Shown here: positions 24,174-32,837 of the stretch, in pieces | Layout: each line of letters starts with the position of its first letter | How positions within the stretch are numbered: position 1 is the stretch's first letter | Origin: Holophagae bacterium | GTDB lineage: Bacteria; Acidobacteriota; Holophagae; Acanthopleuribacterales; Acanthopleuribacteraceae | Assembly: GCA_030429565.1 (NCBI GenBank) | Contig: JAUIFE010000021.1 | Span: 62,001-126,000, forward strand | Direction: 5' to 3' | Length of the DNA: 64,000 nucleotides | Notes under the pieces: generated by a model | Seen by the model: the letters and a program-made list of their open reading frames with translations, nothing else | The model's database searches: none | What the model was told of the DNA's origin: nothing | Translations under genes and position numbers: made by a program

Positions 24174-26561
24174 TTATCGAAACAACAATATCAGGGCGAA
24201 GAGTGAAAGCGCCAAACAAAATAGGATAATCGGGCCCATCAGAAAGGCGTCGTTTTCGCGGTTGTTAAAGTAGGGTTTGCGCACGTAATCCTTTCGATGA
24301 ACAGCGTACTCACCAATGTCACTCTCGAGGGTGGCGCTGCCTTCGGTGTGCTGCTCTTCGCTGATGAGTGCTGCTTCCAAATACCAACGAGCGGGCAATT
24401 GATCGGCTAGGAGCTGGGTTGTTTGAGGCAAATCTTTGTAGGGTTGGACAAAACCACCCAAGATCACGAGCGGCAGCATAACGATCGGTACCAAGCCAAC
24501 GGCGACCTCGTTGTTTTTCTTAAACGGCGAGGCAACAGTCGAGATGAACAGACCCAGGGTGGCGCCGGCAAAGGATGCCAGGGTCAGTTGCGGGAGAAGT
24601 TCCCGAAACGGTGCGTTGAACTCTGTCCAAATTTTGACGATAAATAACAAGATAAAACACTGAATGAGCCCAATCAAAAAACCGACGCAGAGCTTGGCGC
24701 CAAGGTAGGCTACGGGGTTCATATCAAACATGCGCTCCCGTTTAAAGATCGTCCATTCACCACAGACGTCTCTGGCGCAATTGCTACAACCGAAGAACAA
24801 TGCCGCGAAAACGGTGAGAAAGTGAACGGTCGCGACCCGCTCGAAAATGAGGCCGGGTCGTTCCGGGGCAAATACCAAAGAGATGAGTAAGGCCACAATC
24901 GGCGCTTGACCCAGCAGGATAATCGCTTGCATGCGATCTTGGAATTTGGCGCAAAGGGTACGGCGCAGTAAGGTCCACCATTGTTTTGGCAAGGAGACGG
25001 CTGGTTTTTTAGCGTGCAGGTCCGGCATCGCTTGTTGACGGTGCTTCTCTTCGCGCTGTTCGAGATATTCGCGGCGATAGGCGCTCTGTTGGTAACGTTT
25101 TTTGGCTTCGTGGCGGTTTTGCCGGTCCAGCGTTTCTAAGACGAGCTCTGGTCTAATCGCCTCTCGTGGGGTTAGTTTTGGGTCGGCGTAAAGCATCGAG
25201 TCCGGACTGGCCGGCCCGTCATAGACCGTGGTGCCGCCCTCGTGCAGATACACGACGCGGTCAAACTGCTGGTACAACTCTAGGCTTGGTTGGTGAATGG
25301 TGACCAAAATGATCATGCCCTGGTTGGCCAATTGGCGCAGCAGCCCGATCACCAAACGTGCATCTTCGGAGGACAGACCGGAGGTTGGCTCGTCCAAAAA
25401 CAACACGTTGGGTTTGGTGAGTAACTCGATGGCTAGGCTCAAACGTCGTTTTTGGCCGCCGCTTAAGCGAGCGACACGGGTGTCCAGCAGCCCTTCGAAA
25501 CGGCCCAAACCCACGCGCTCAAAGGTTTCAACGACCAAACTCGCCAGGTTGCTTCGCAGTGTTTCATCTGTTATCCGCAATTCCGCTGCGAAAGTGAGCA
25601 CCTGGCGAACTGTTAGGTCCTTGTGATAAATCTCTTCTTGCGGGACAAATCCAAAGTCGCGACGGAACAAGTCGGGGTTTTCACTCAGCGTGGCGTTGTC
25701 TAAGTAAACATCGCCTGCAGACAATGGCATTTGGCCGGTCATCGCTTTCATGAGGGTTGATTTTCCGGCACCGGCAATGCCCATCAAGGCGCAAAATTCA
25801 CCTGGGTAAAAGAGAAAGCGCGCATCGTTGAGGATTTTCTTCCTTTGGCTGCCCGCCGACACCGTGACTTCGGCTTTATCGCAGTGCAGGAACCAAGGAC
25901 GGGGTGTGTCAATCCACCAAAAGCCCTGCTGGTCCAAGATCACGATCAGGTCGCCCAACGCCAGCCACGTGCCAACTTTCAGCGGCTTGGTGGCGCCTTC
26001 CTTCACCCATCCTTCGCGTAAATGCTGAATGGGCGCCGCCGCTTGCAGGTGCCAGCCGGTTTCGGTTTGGGTAAAGGTCGCATGGTTGGGCGCCAATCCG
26101 CCGGCCTTGATGCCCGCCTTTTGCGCCGTTTCGCTGTTTAGGTACCATTGCCGACCGCCCACTTTTTGGTAGCGGTAACCATGGACTAAAAACGGATCGA
26201 CCGCACGTAATAACCGTTTTACCGTCACTTGGTACGATCCCAAAACCAAAGATTGTTGTTTGTTTACCACCGTCTCTTGGATGCGCTCTTCTGAGCCTTC
26301 AAGGGTTGTTCCGTTCGTTGAATTTAGATCAACGACACGCCATTGTTCCGTTTGATCCGGCTGGCGAGTTAGGCGCAGATGGTGACTTGAAACCATTGGC
26401 ATATCTATCACAACGTCGTTATCCGGGGCGCTGCCGACGGTAATCGTTTGCGCCGGCAATTGCCTGCCTCGCACGTTCTCTTCGGCGAGCGGGGCCGCAC
26501 AATTCGCGCAGTAATTGGCACGCGTTGGATTGGAATGACCACATTTTGGGCACACCGCCAT
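24174..26561 (-). CDS. Zinc-ribbon/FHA-ABC exporter (Rv1747-like, ABCG-type)
   Basis: 795 residues. Seen in order: zinc ribbon (C4, C7, C18, C21), FHA domain (about 38-118, with SAPDNDVVI, SSHH and NSTNGTTLEG), a weaker second FHA-like region (about 125-235), an ABC ATPase domain with Walker A GIAGAGKST (261-269), signature LSGGQ (366-370), Walker B LFLDE (387-391) and H-loop H423, then a six-helix ABC-2 membrane domain (about 545-795). This matches mycobacterial Rv1747, an FHA-ABC exporter controlled by phosphorylation by its neighbouring kinase PknF. Here too a kinase gene lies close downstream. The substrate is unknown; homodimerisation is expected for a half-transporter. Confidence 0.9.
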   Translation of the reverse strand: MAVCPKCGHSNPTRANYCANCAAPLAEENVRGRQLPAQTITVGSAPDNDVVIDMPMVSSHHLRLTRQPDQTEQWRVVDLNSTNGTTLEGSEERIQETVVNKQQSLVLGSYQVTVKRLLRAVDPFLVHGYRYQKVGGRQWYLNSETAQKAGIKAGGLAPNHATFTQTETGWHLQAAAPIQHLREGWVKEGATKPLKVGTWLALGDLIVILDQQGFWWIDTPRPWFLHCDKAEVTVSAGSQRKKILNDARFLFYPGEFCALMGIAGAGKSTLMKAMTGQMPLSAGDVYLDNATLSENPDLFRRDFGFVPQEEIYHKDLTVRQVLTFAAELRITDETLRSNLASLVVETFERVGLGRFEGLLDTRVARLSGGQKRRLSLAIELLTKPNVLFLDEPTSGLSSEDARLVIGLLRQLANQGMIILVTIHQPSLELYQQFDRVVYLHEGGTTVYDGPASPDSMLYADPKLTPREAIRPELVLETLDRQNRHEAKKRYQQSAYRREYLEQREEKHRQQAMPDLHAKKPAVSLPKQWWTLLRRTLCAKFQDRMQAIILLGQAPIVALLISLVFAPERPGLIFERVATVHFLTVFAALFFGCSNCARDVCGEWTIFKRERMFDMNPVAYLGAKLCVGFLIGLIQCFILLFIVKIWTEFNAPFRELLPQLTLASFAGATLGLFISTVASPFKKNNEVAVGLVPIVMLPLVILGGFVQPYKDLPQTTQLLADQLPARWYLEAALISEEQHTEGSATLESDIGEYAVHRKDYVRKPYFNNRENDAFLMGPIILFCLALSLFALILLFR

Positions 26562-26607
26562 GGTTCACCTCATACTGACCAAAAAAAATCGCTTCACTGA
26601 TTGGTTG

Positions 26608-28581
26608 TTAGTACATTTCTTTACTGCGGCAAGTTCGTGTTTGAAAGTTGCGGGTGCCCCGATAGTAATGGTGGTTGTTTCGCGCCTGCGACAAGAAAAG
26701 GGCGAGATTTTTCATGTGGCAAACGCGAACACCATACTTGGGATGGGTGTCAAAAATCGCTTCGGCCTCATTCTTCAAAACGCCAAAGACGCTTGTTTCT
26801 AAACCGCTTGAGGTCGACTGTCCGCTGTTTTGTTGCACGGCGGCGTGCACTTCCTGCAACCGTTCCATTTGTCTTACTGCCTGGAACACCGAGTAGCCCG
26901 CTTTATCCAAAACAACCATGGCTAAACGGTCAGCTTCCATTTCGTGGCTCATTGAAAATGGGAACTTTATGAGGCCCACCAGGGTGTTGATGACTTGATT
27001 GTCGCCGTCGGCCCAAGCTTCCAGTGCACCTTCCGTTCCCACCGTGTGCCGCTCCGAGATATGAATCATTTCGTGGGCCAGCACAAATGCCATTTGTGCT
27101 TCATTTTCGATGGTTTGCCGAATTAAGCCCTGGTAAATGTAGATGTGGCCGCCTGGCATCGCGAAGGCGTTTACCTCATCTGTGGCGATGACGTGAATGG
27201 TGAAAGTGTATTCGGGATGGTTTAAGTGCGGTTTGAGCGCTGCCACAATGCATTCTAAATAGGCGTTCATGGCTGGGTTGAGGTTCATCTTTCCGGCATA
27301 CTTTTTTGCCATTTTTGCTGCCAACATTTCACCCAATGCTTGTTCTGAGTCCCAGCTCATGGTGGTGGTGGGGCGCATGCCGGTTTCGATTTCGCCGAGA
27401 ATCCCACGTGCTTGTTGGGTCAAGGGTTCGGGACAGGTCTCCTGAGACCACGCGTATTGGGCCGGCGCATCAAAATCCGTCGGCTCCGGTTTGCTCTGGA
27501 CCCCGTTCGTCTCTCCCTCCGACCCGTCGTTGCCGGTCTTCGTCGCGACCCGCTCCGTGGCGGTAGGCTGAGGCGCTGGGCTAAAATCGAGCGATAAGCG
27601 ACCGGGTAGGTGAAACATGGTAATCGTCAAAACCACAAACAACACCGCCAAGGAAACCAAAAGCGTCGGAAAAGTTCGTTTGTTCGCGACAGAGGCGCCG
27701 GGTTGAGGGGCCGAGATCCGGCGTTTTGGGGCTGGTGTGGCCGCGGGTTGCGGTGCCTGCTCCGGTTGAACCTTTGCCGGCTTGGGTGGTGCCGGTTGGG
27801 TCGCGATGTCAACCGGTGGCGTCAAGTGGGTTGGCGCGGCCATCGCTGCTGCCGCGTATAACACGGTGATATTGTCCTGGCTTCCGTTTGCCAGAGCCAA
27901 GGCGGTAAGCCGCTCAGCAGCTATTTCCGGTTGGCTTACCTGCTTGAGGCACGCCTCAATCTGTGCGTTTTCCACGTAACCGCACAGGCCGTCGCTGCAC
28001 AACAACAACGCATCACCCGGTACCAATTGCAACAAGGTCGAACGTAACTCGAGCTTGGCTTCCCAATGGCTGCCGAGCGCCTGGGTGAGGATTCCGGCTT
28101 TTGGGTGATTGAGTGCCTCCCGAACAGGAAGGCCGTGATCAAAAATCAGGTCGGCCAGGTGGCTGTGATCGCGGGTGAGGCAATGAAGGCGATCCTGCTG
28201 CACATGATAGGCACGGCTGTCGCCGAGGTGGCCGATTAAAAACCCTTGGTCGGTTTCCAGCGCCGCAACCAGGGTCGTACCAAAGCGGTTGACGGCTAGA
28301 GCGTCATGTTCGTTTTGACGGCACAGATCCTGATTGGCGAGGTCGGCTGCTTCCACCATCGCTTCGCGTGCGCTCCGGCCTCGCTGGTGGGCATGATTCA
28401 GGGCGCTGGGAAACCGGCGCACCACGGTTTGGGCTGCCTCGCGTCCTCGTCCCGGTCCACCAAAGCCGTCACAAACGATGTATAAATCGCCGAAAGCCGT
28501 GGCAGACACAGCAAAACAATCTTGGTTTTCTTCGCGGTGACCTTTTTCGGTTTTCGGTGAAACAACCAGGTTCATGGACAT
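26608..28581 (-). CDS. PP2C protein phosphatase fused to a membrane-anchored M48 metallopeptidase
   Basis: 657 residues. Seen: an N-terminal PP2C phosphatase (about 1-245) with metal-binding residues in REENQD, VCDGFGG, GHLGDSR, LLCSDGL and SQDNIT; a Pro/Ala-rich linker; one membrane helix (about 304-323); a second linker; and a C-terminal M48-type peptidase domain with VNAFAMPGGHIYIYQGL, the zinc motif HEMIH (503-507) and the third-ligand region EMEAD (547-551). The phosphatase would be cytoplasmic and the peptidase periplasmic. The fusion links phospho-signalling with envelope proteolysis in one chain. The open frame is continuous with no sign of a frameshift. No strong ribosome site is seen before either in-frame ATG (28581, 28575). 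Confidence 0.9.
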   Translation of the reverse strand: MSMNLVVSPKTEKGHREENQDCFAVSATAFGDLYIVCDGFGGPGRGREAAQTVVRRFPSALNHAHQRGRSAREAMVEAADLANQDLCRQNEHDALAVNRFGTTLVAALETDQGFLIGHLGDSRAYHVQQDRLHCLTRDHSHLADLIFDHGLPVREALNHPKAGILTQALGSHWEAKLELRSTLLQLVPGDALLLCSDGLCGYVENAQIEACLKQVSQPEIAAERLTALALANGSQDNITVLYAAAAMAAPTHLTPPVDIATQPAPPKPAKVQPEQAPQPAATPAPKRRISAPQPGASVANKRTFPTLLVSLAVLFVVLTITMFHLPGRLSLDFSPAPQPTATERVATKTGNDGSEGETNGVQSKPEPTDFDAPAQYAWSQETCPEPLTQQARGILGEIETGMRPTTTMSWDSEQALGEMLAAKMAKKYAGKMNLNPAMNAYLECIVAALKPHLNHPEYTFTIHVIATDEVNAFAMPGGHIYIYQGLIRQTIENEAQMAFVLAHEMIHISERHTVGTEGALEAWADGDNQVINTLVGLIKFPFSMSHEMEADRLAMVVLDKAGYSVFQAVRQMERLQEVHAAVQQNSGQSTSSGLETSVFGVLKNEAEAIFDTHPKYGVRVCHMKNLALFLSQARNNHHYYRGTRNFQTRTCRSKEMY

Positions 28582-28690
28582 AAGCTTTTGGTACGCAATC
28601 CCTTATTATTTCGAACATCTTACGACAAGGCGTGAAAAAGGGCGCGCTTTTAGCGTCGCCCGATTTGATTGAACAATGAATAGGTCGGTT

Positions 28691-30142
28691 TTAACGAGTT
28701 GCTTTACGCAGTAATTGCTTGATGAGCGTACGGTTTTTTCCATCCACTTCGGCCAGGGCCGAAAGACCCTTTTGACTTTTTGCCAAGGGATCGGCGCCGC
28801 TATCCAGCAACCCACGAACCGCATTCACGTAGCTCTTACGTGAGGCTTCAACCAAGAGCGGCTCGTTGCGCAGACCCTTTGAGTCAGGATCCGCGCCAAC
28901 CTTGACCAGGAATTTGATTTTATCGGCGCTATCGGTATAGACAGCATCGACCAATAAGCGGTTGAACAAGTCCTTGTCTTCAATGCTGAATAGATAGATG
29001 ACCATTTCAGCGGTGTTCGTGCTTGGGAGAGACATGGCTTGAGCTAGGAGGTTTTCGATCCGTTTTTTCGATAACCGTACGCGATCTATTTTGCCGGCGA
29101 GGATTTCCAGCATCTCCGGTTGGTTGGACTTAATCGACAGCATGAGCGGGTCATTTTTCCCTAAAACCAATTCTGTAAGGTTGGTGGTCTCCCGTTCGAT
29201 CAAGCGAAACATGGCGTAGTTGCCTTGGGTGATGGTGTGGTTCAGGGCCGGAATTCCGTCGATTATCATGTCCCGGTTATGCGCACCCGCTTTCAACAGC
29301 TCTTTGGCTGTGATCGTGTTACCTGAACGAATGGCAAACGCAAGAGGCGTTTCACCTTTCAGGTTTTGCCTATTGACATCGGCGCGGTTATCGATGAGTA
29401 GCGTCATCATGTTGACCGTGGCTGAATCTTCACGGACACCGGCAATCATGTGCAAAGCGGTGTTGCCGGAAGGGTCACTGACATTGGGCCGAACATTATA
29501 TTTGGTTAACAAATGTTTCGTCATGGGGATGTCTTTTTTTCTGACCGCGAGCAGCAATGGATAATCGATCATACCTTCTCGACCCTTGCGGAGGGATTCA
29601 TAGATATTGCCATCGGCAGAGGTTCTTCCCTGATGAATGAGACGATCCAATTTGTGGGTGCTCCCCAGACGAACCGCGTAGCAGACCGCTTCGTAGTGCG
29701 CTTTATCCCACCCTGTGCCTTCCGACGTACTGTGCTTGTAGCGTGTTCGAAGCAAGTCACCATTCTTCAACTGAGTGTTACTCAATTCAGGTTTGGCGCC
29801 GTTGTTACTTCTCTTGGCGATCTCGTAAAGGCCGATTTCTTCCTTTTCTTCGCGGACAACACCCATACCGGTGGAGAAAAGAACCTCGCCTGGTTCCTTA
29901 TCCTTGTCGGATTTGACATAGTGCTCCGATTTAGAACGTTTCATGTCGACAATGCTTGTGGGGAGTTGGAACTTTTTACCTTTGGTATCGGTATAGATGA
30001 GCTGTCTTCCCGACACTTCGAAGGGACCCACGCATTCGATTTTTTTCCCGTTTTTAAGAATGATAATGCCCGCCTGAACAGAATTCACTGTACACAGGAA
30101 TGCCGCAGCGAGACAAGCTTTCGCCAGAAGAGATGCTTTCAT
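28691..30142 (-). CDS. Secreted ankyrin-repeat protein
   Basis: 483 residues. Seen: a signal peptide (about 1-24, MKASLLAKACLAAAFLCTVN then SVQA), a small beta domain (about 25-75: GIIILKNGKKIECVGPFEVS and LIYTDTKGKKFQLPTSIVDM) like those that sense or bind in secreted bacterial proteins, and then about eight ankyrin repeats to the end, for example GNTALHMIAGV and LKGETPLAFAIRSGNTITAK. It should be periplasmic or exported, acting as a protein-binding scaffold. It lies upstream of the phosphatase-peptidase gene (109-base gap) and has a 320-base leader region of its own. Confidence 0.85.
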   Translation of the reverse strand: MKASLLAKACLAAAFLCTVNSVQAGIIILKNGKKIECVGPFEVSGRQLIYTDTKGKKFQLPTSIVDMKRSKSEHYVKSDKDKEPGEVLFSTGMGVVREEKEEIGLYEIAKRSNNGAKPELSNTQLKNGDLLRTRYKHSTSEGTGWDKAHYEAVCYAVRLGSTHKLDRLIHQGRTSADGNIYESLRKGREGMIDYPLLLAVRKKDIPMTKHLLTKYNVRPNVSDPSGNTALHMIAGVREDSATVNMMTLLIDNRADVNRQNLKGETPLAFAIRSGNTITAKELLKAGAHNRDMIIDGIPALNHTITQGNYAMFRLIERETTNLTELVLGKNDPLMLSIKSNQPEMLEILAGKIDRVRLSKKRIENLLAQAMSLPSTNTAEMVIYLFSIEDKDLFNRLLVDAVYTDSADKIKFLVKVGADPDSKGLRNEPLLVEASRKSYVNAVRGLLDSGADPLAKSQKGLSALAEVDGKNRTLIKQLLRKATR

Positions 30143-30464
30143 TTTTCTTGTAACCGTCCTGATTGTGAAACATTGAAATAAGAATAGGAAAGGAAAGAGT
30201 GTATAGTTGGTCGCTAAAATAAAAGCGCCATAAAAAATATGGGTCTATTGTAATTTGTTTTTTGGGAAAGTGCTAGGCCTAAAAAGTAAGAATTTTGTGA
30301 ATACGCGCTTTGGTTTTCGGGTGCATCGCGGCGCGTCTATCTAAGGCGCTTGAAATAATTGGTTTATGGCTGCGTGTTGGATTTGGTGTGGTGTTTTTGT
30401 TGTCTTGGGATGTCTGGAGTTGTGCTTTTTTGGTTTTCTTTTTGGTGTTTTTGTTGTCTGGGAT
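30143..30464. other. AT-rich gap inside the signalling island, with a direct repeat
   Basis: About 320 bases between two minus-strand genes, richer in A/T than its surroundings. It holds two near-identical copies of TGGTGTTTTTGTTGTCT, at about 30390 and 30442. It may carry a promoter for the downstream five-gene block; no clear -35/-10 pair was identified. Confidence 0.45.
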
Positions 30465-31052
30465 CTAGGGCTGGTTGTTATTTTTACGTAATTCGTCGGT
30501 GTTGATGACTCTTTCGAAGGGGATAGAGGTGACAAAAGGACCATGGCGTAGTTTGATGGTGCCTTTCATGACCAGCTCCGGCTGATCTAGCAATCCATTG
30601 ATGAGATCTTCATAGGCGTGCTCTAGTTCCAGCCTTAGCCTTTTCTCTGTTTTGGTTCCGGGGGCGACCACAATGCGCTCTTGGTGTCGGTAATCTATGT
30701 ATTGTTGGCCGGCATGGAGTAATACAATGTCGCATTCCGGAATATCCAGCGGCAATTTCGCATTGTTTCTAATGGCCACATCGAGGATCACACGGCGATC
30801 GGTTTCGTATTGGGCCTTGACGCCCAGCCACGCATCCATGGCGCCGGCGAATTTGGCGCCGACGGCGCGGAATTTGGTATTGCCCGCCAATGGCCGACCA
30901 TCGGCGTGATACATGCCCACCAGCCGAATTTCAGTCGTACTGGCGCGATACCAGGACAACCCGTAAGGCAGAAGGTTGAGTGAGATTAATCCTGCGATGA
31001 TCGACCACAAAAGGCCATACACGAATTTGTCCGCACGAGATTTTTCGGTCAT
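30465..31052 (-). CDS. Membrane-anchored protein of unknown function in the signalling island
   Basis: 195 residues. Seen: an N-terminal membrane helix (about 11-32, YGLLWSIIAGLISLNLLPYG) and a soluble domain that is mostly beta-strand-like (RRVILDVAIRNNAKLPLDIP, QERIVVAPGTKTEKRLRLEL). No family was recognised. AAGGTG precedes the ATG. It starts nine bases after the FHA gene ends, so the two are very likely co-translated, and it may be a membrane partner for that FHA protein. Confidence 0.65.
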   Translation of the reverse strand: MTEKSRADKFVYGLLWSIIAGLISLNLLPYGLSWYRASTTEIRLVGMYHADGRPLAGNTKFRAVGAKFAGAMDAWLGVKAQYETDRRVILDVAIRNNAKLPLDIPECDIVLLHAGQQYIDYRHQERIVVAPGTKTEKRLRLELEHAYEDLINGLLDQPELVMKGTIKLRHGPFVTSIPFERVINTDELRKNNNQP

Positions 31053-31061
31053 CCGTTCACC

Positions 31062-31757
31062 TTAGACAAACGCCTTGAAACGTCGGATTTGAAAAGCAGT
31101 CACACCCACATGAAAGGTATCTGTTTCCTTAAGGCTTACCTTGACTTTAATCGATTCACCGTTGACCTGAGTGCCGTTGGTGCTCAGGCAGTCATCGAGG
31201 ATGATATCGGTGTCGGTCACAAAAAGAACCGCGTGTTTTCTCGACACAGCACTGTCTTGTTTCAGGCAAACCGATGCCTTCGGATCGGAGCCAATGATAT
31301 TGTGACCGGTGAAAAGCGGAAAAATGGCTTGGTGATTGGCTCTGCGCGCCAATAAGGCGGCGACGATCGGCCCGCGACTGGGCTGGGCTTGTTTGGTGAT
31401 GACTTGTGTTTGTCGTGACGGTGGCGCAGCGTTTGGTTGCGGGGTGTGCGCGCTAGGTTGCGGGACTGCCGCCGGGTTTGGCGTGCGCGTGCCGGCTTGG
31501 CCGGTTGGGGGCCCTGTTACTTCGACCATGGTTTGTCGCATTGCCCGTTGCTGGGTTGGCTTTGGCTGAGGTGCTGGTGCTGGATCGCCACTGGGTGCGT
31601 TCGCTTTGCAAAACGGACATTCGGTCCAGGTTGGATCGAGACGATGTCCTTGGCCGCAGACGCTTTTGGTGCCAATCGGTAAAGGGTGCCGGCAGCCGAT
31701 GCAAAACTTGGAGCCTGCCGGGCTTGTTTCTTGGCAAGAGGTGCAAATAATACTCAT
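31062..31757 (-). CDS. Double zinc-ribbon FHA-domain protein
   Basis: 231 residues. Seen: a first zinc ribbon (CTSCQETSPAGSKFCIGC), a second one (CGQGHRLDPTWTECPFC), a Pro/Ala/Thr-rich linker (about 60-130) containing several TQ/TP sites that could be phosphorylated, and a C-terminal FHA domain (about 140-228: GHNIIGSDPKASVCL, SRKHAVLF, DCLSTNGTQVNG). It has no membrane segment and is presumably a cytoplasmic phosphothreonine reader. The ATG at 31757 lies seven bases after AGGA. It shares the ribbon-plus-FHA start with the ABC exporter encoded downstream. Confidence 0.88.
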   Translation of the reverse strand: MSIICTSCQETSPAGSKFCIGCRHPLPIGTKSVCGQGHRLDPTWTECPFCKANAPSGDPAPAPQPKPTQQRAMRQTMVEVTGPPTGQAGTRTPNPAAVPQPSAHTPQPNAAPPSRQTQVITKQAQPSRGPIVAALLARRANHQAIFPLFTGHNIIGSDPKASVCLKQDSAVSRKHAVLFVTDTDIILDDCLSTNGTQVNGESIKVKVSLKETDTFHVGVTAFQIRRFKAFV

Positions 31758-31802
31758 CAAGGGTTCCTGTCGGTCATTTCCGTCGCGGCTGAATTCAGCT
31801 TC

Positions 31803-32837
31803 TTATAGATGATAAACCTTAATGCGAATGGGTTCGCCCTCTTTTCTGACCAAAACCATGGCGCGATTCTCATGGGTCCCGATGAGGACGCCGTCAATGA
31901 TGACCTTGCTGCCAATACGACGGCCCTCGCGATTCACACGCTGCAATGCCAATAAACCCAGGCCGCCTTTTTTGTTGGGAATCGAGTACCCAACTAAGAA
32001 GTCTTGCTCAAGACGGTAAAGCCCGGTTAATCGGGAAAAAGAAAGAATCCAGTCCACCTGTTCTTTGCGAGATGTGAGTGAAATGAATTGGTCGGGCGGC
32101 TTGCTGCCGACCCAGTCTTCCATGGTCAGTGGCAGGCGACTCACCTCGCGCACGATGCCGTCGCTTATGTCTTTGCCCTGTTCGGGTCCGTATTCGAGAA
32201 TGGCCGTCGACAACTCGTCGACCACAAAAAAGTTCTTGGAAAAGCCCTTTTGGACCAACCAATGGCGTTTAAATGTGTAGTTGTAATGCATCAAGGTCGG
32301 GCGCACTTCGTAGCAGGTCGGACCAACACGGCGCAGGTTCACACCGTTTTTTTCGACGTCGACTTCGAGCAGTTGGAAGATTGACGGACGCACCGGCATG
32401 CGGCCCGCAAGTGCGGAGTTGTCTTGGGCAAAAACCCGGCTGCCGACCAAAATTAAACGGCGGTACTGAACCTTTTTGGCATGGGGGTCGTCGGCGTCAA
32501 AGGGGAAATCCGAGCCCAGGTACTTGCCGGTTTTGTCAAAGAAATGGAAGCGTCGCTCGAAACCATCGATGATCCAATAAATGCCCCGAGTTGCGTCGTA
32601 GACAAAGGTCATGATGCCGCGAATTTCCACCTGACCGGGGATGCTGGAAATCGTCCGGATTGGGTTGCCCTTGGCGTCCCAGTGGCGGAGCTCTTGGCCG
32701 GCCGCGAGCAAAATGGAGCCGTCTGTGGCGATTTGGGCGTTGTTCTGATCGAAAATGCGAAAACCATCGCTTTTTCCCAAGTCAACCATATGACTGTGGG
32801 GCGAGGTCCAGAATAACAACACCATGGCGAGCAACAT
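31803..32837 (-). CDS. Secreted beta-propeller-like protein
   Basis: 344 residues. Seen: a short hydrophobic N-terminus (MLLAMVLLFWTSPHSH) like a signal peptide, then repeated beta-strand units (IATDGSILLAAGQELRHWDA, GIYWIIDGFERRFHFFDKTG) typical of six-bladed propellers. The ATG at 32837 is chosen because it begins the hydrophobic stretch; the frame is open 70 codons upstream but that sequence is not protein-like. It is probably the first gene of the signalling island, 45 bases before the FHA gene. It resembles in style, without close identity, the propeller gene at 48.5 kb. Confidence 0.65.
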   Translation of the reverse strand: MLLAMVLLFWTSPHSHMVDLGKSDGFRIFDQNNAQIATDGSILLAAGQELRHWDAKGNPIRTISSIPGQVEIRGIMTFVYDATRGIYWIIDGFERRFHFFDKTGKYLGSDFPFDADDPHAKKVQYRRLILVGSRVFAQDNSALAGRMPVRPSIFQLLEVDVEKNGVNLRRVGPTCYEVRPTLMHYNYTFKRHWLVQKGFSKNFFVVDELSTAILEYGPEQGKDISDGIVREVSRLPLTMEDWVGSKPPDQFISLTSRKEQVDWILSFSRLTGLYRLEQDFLVGYSIPNKKGGLGLLALQRVNREGRRIGSKVIIDGVLIGTHENRAMVLVRKEGEPIRIKVYHL

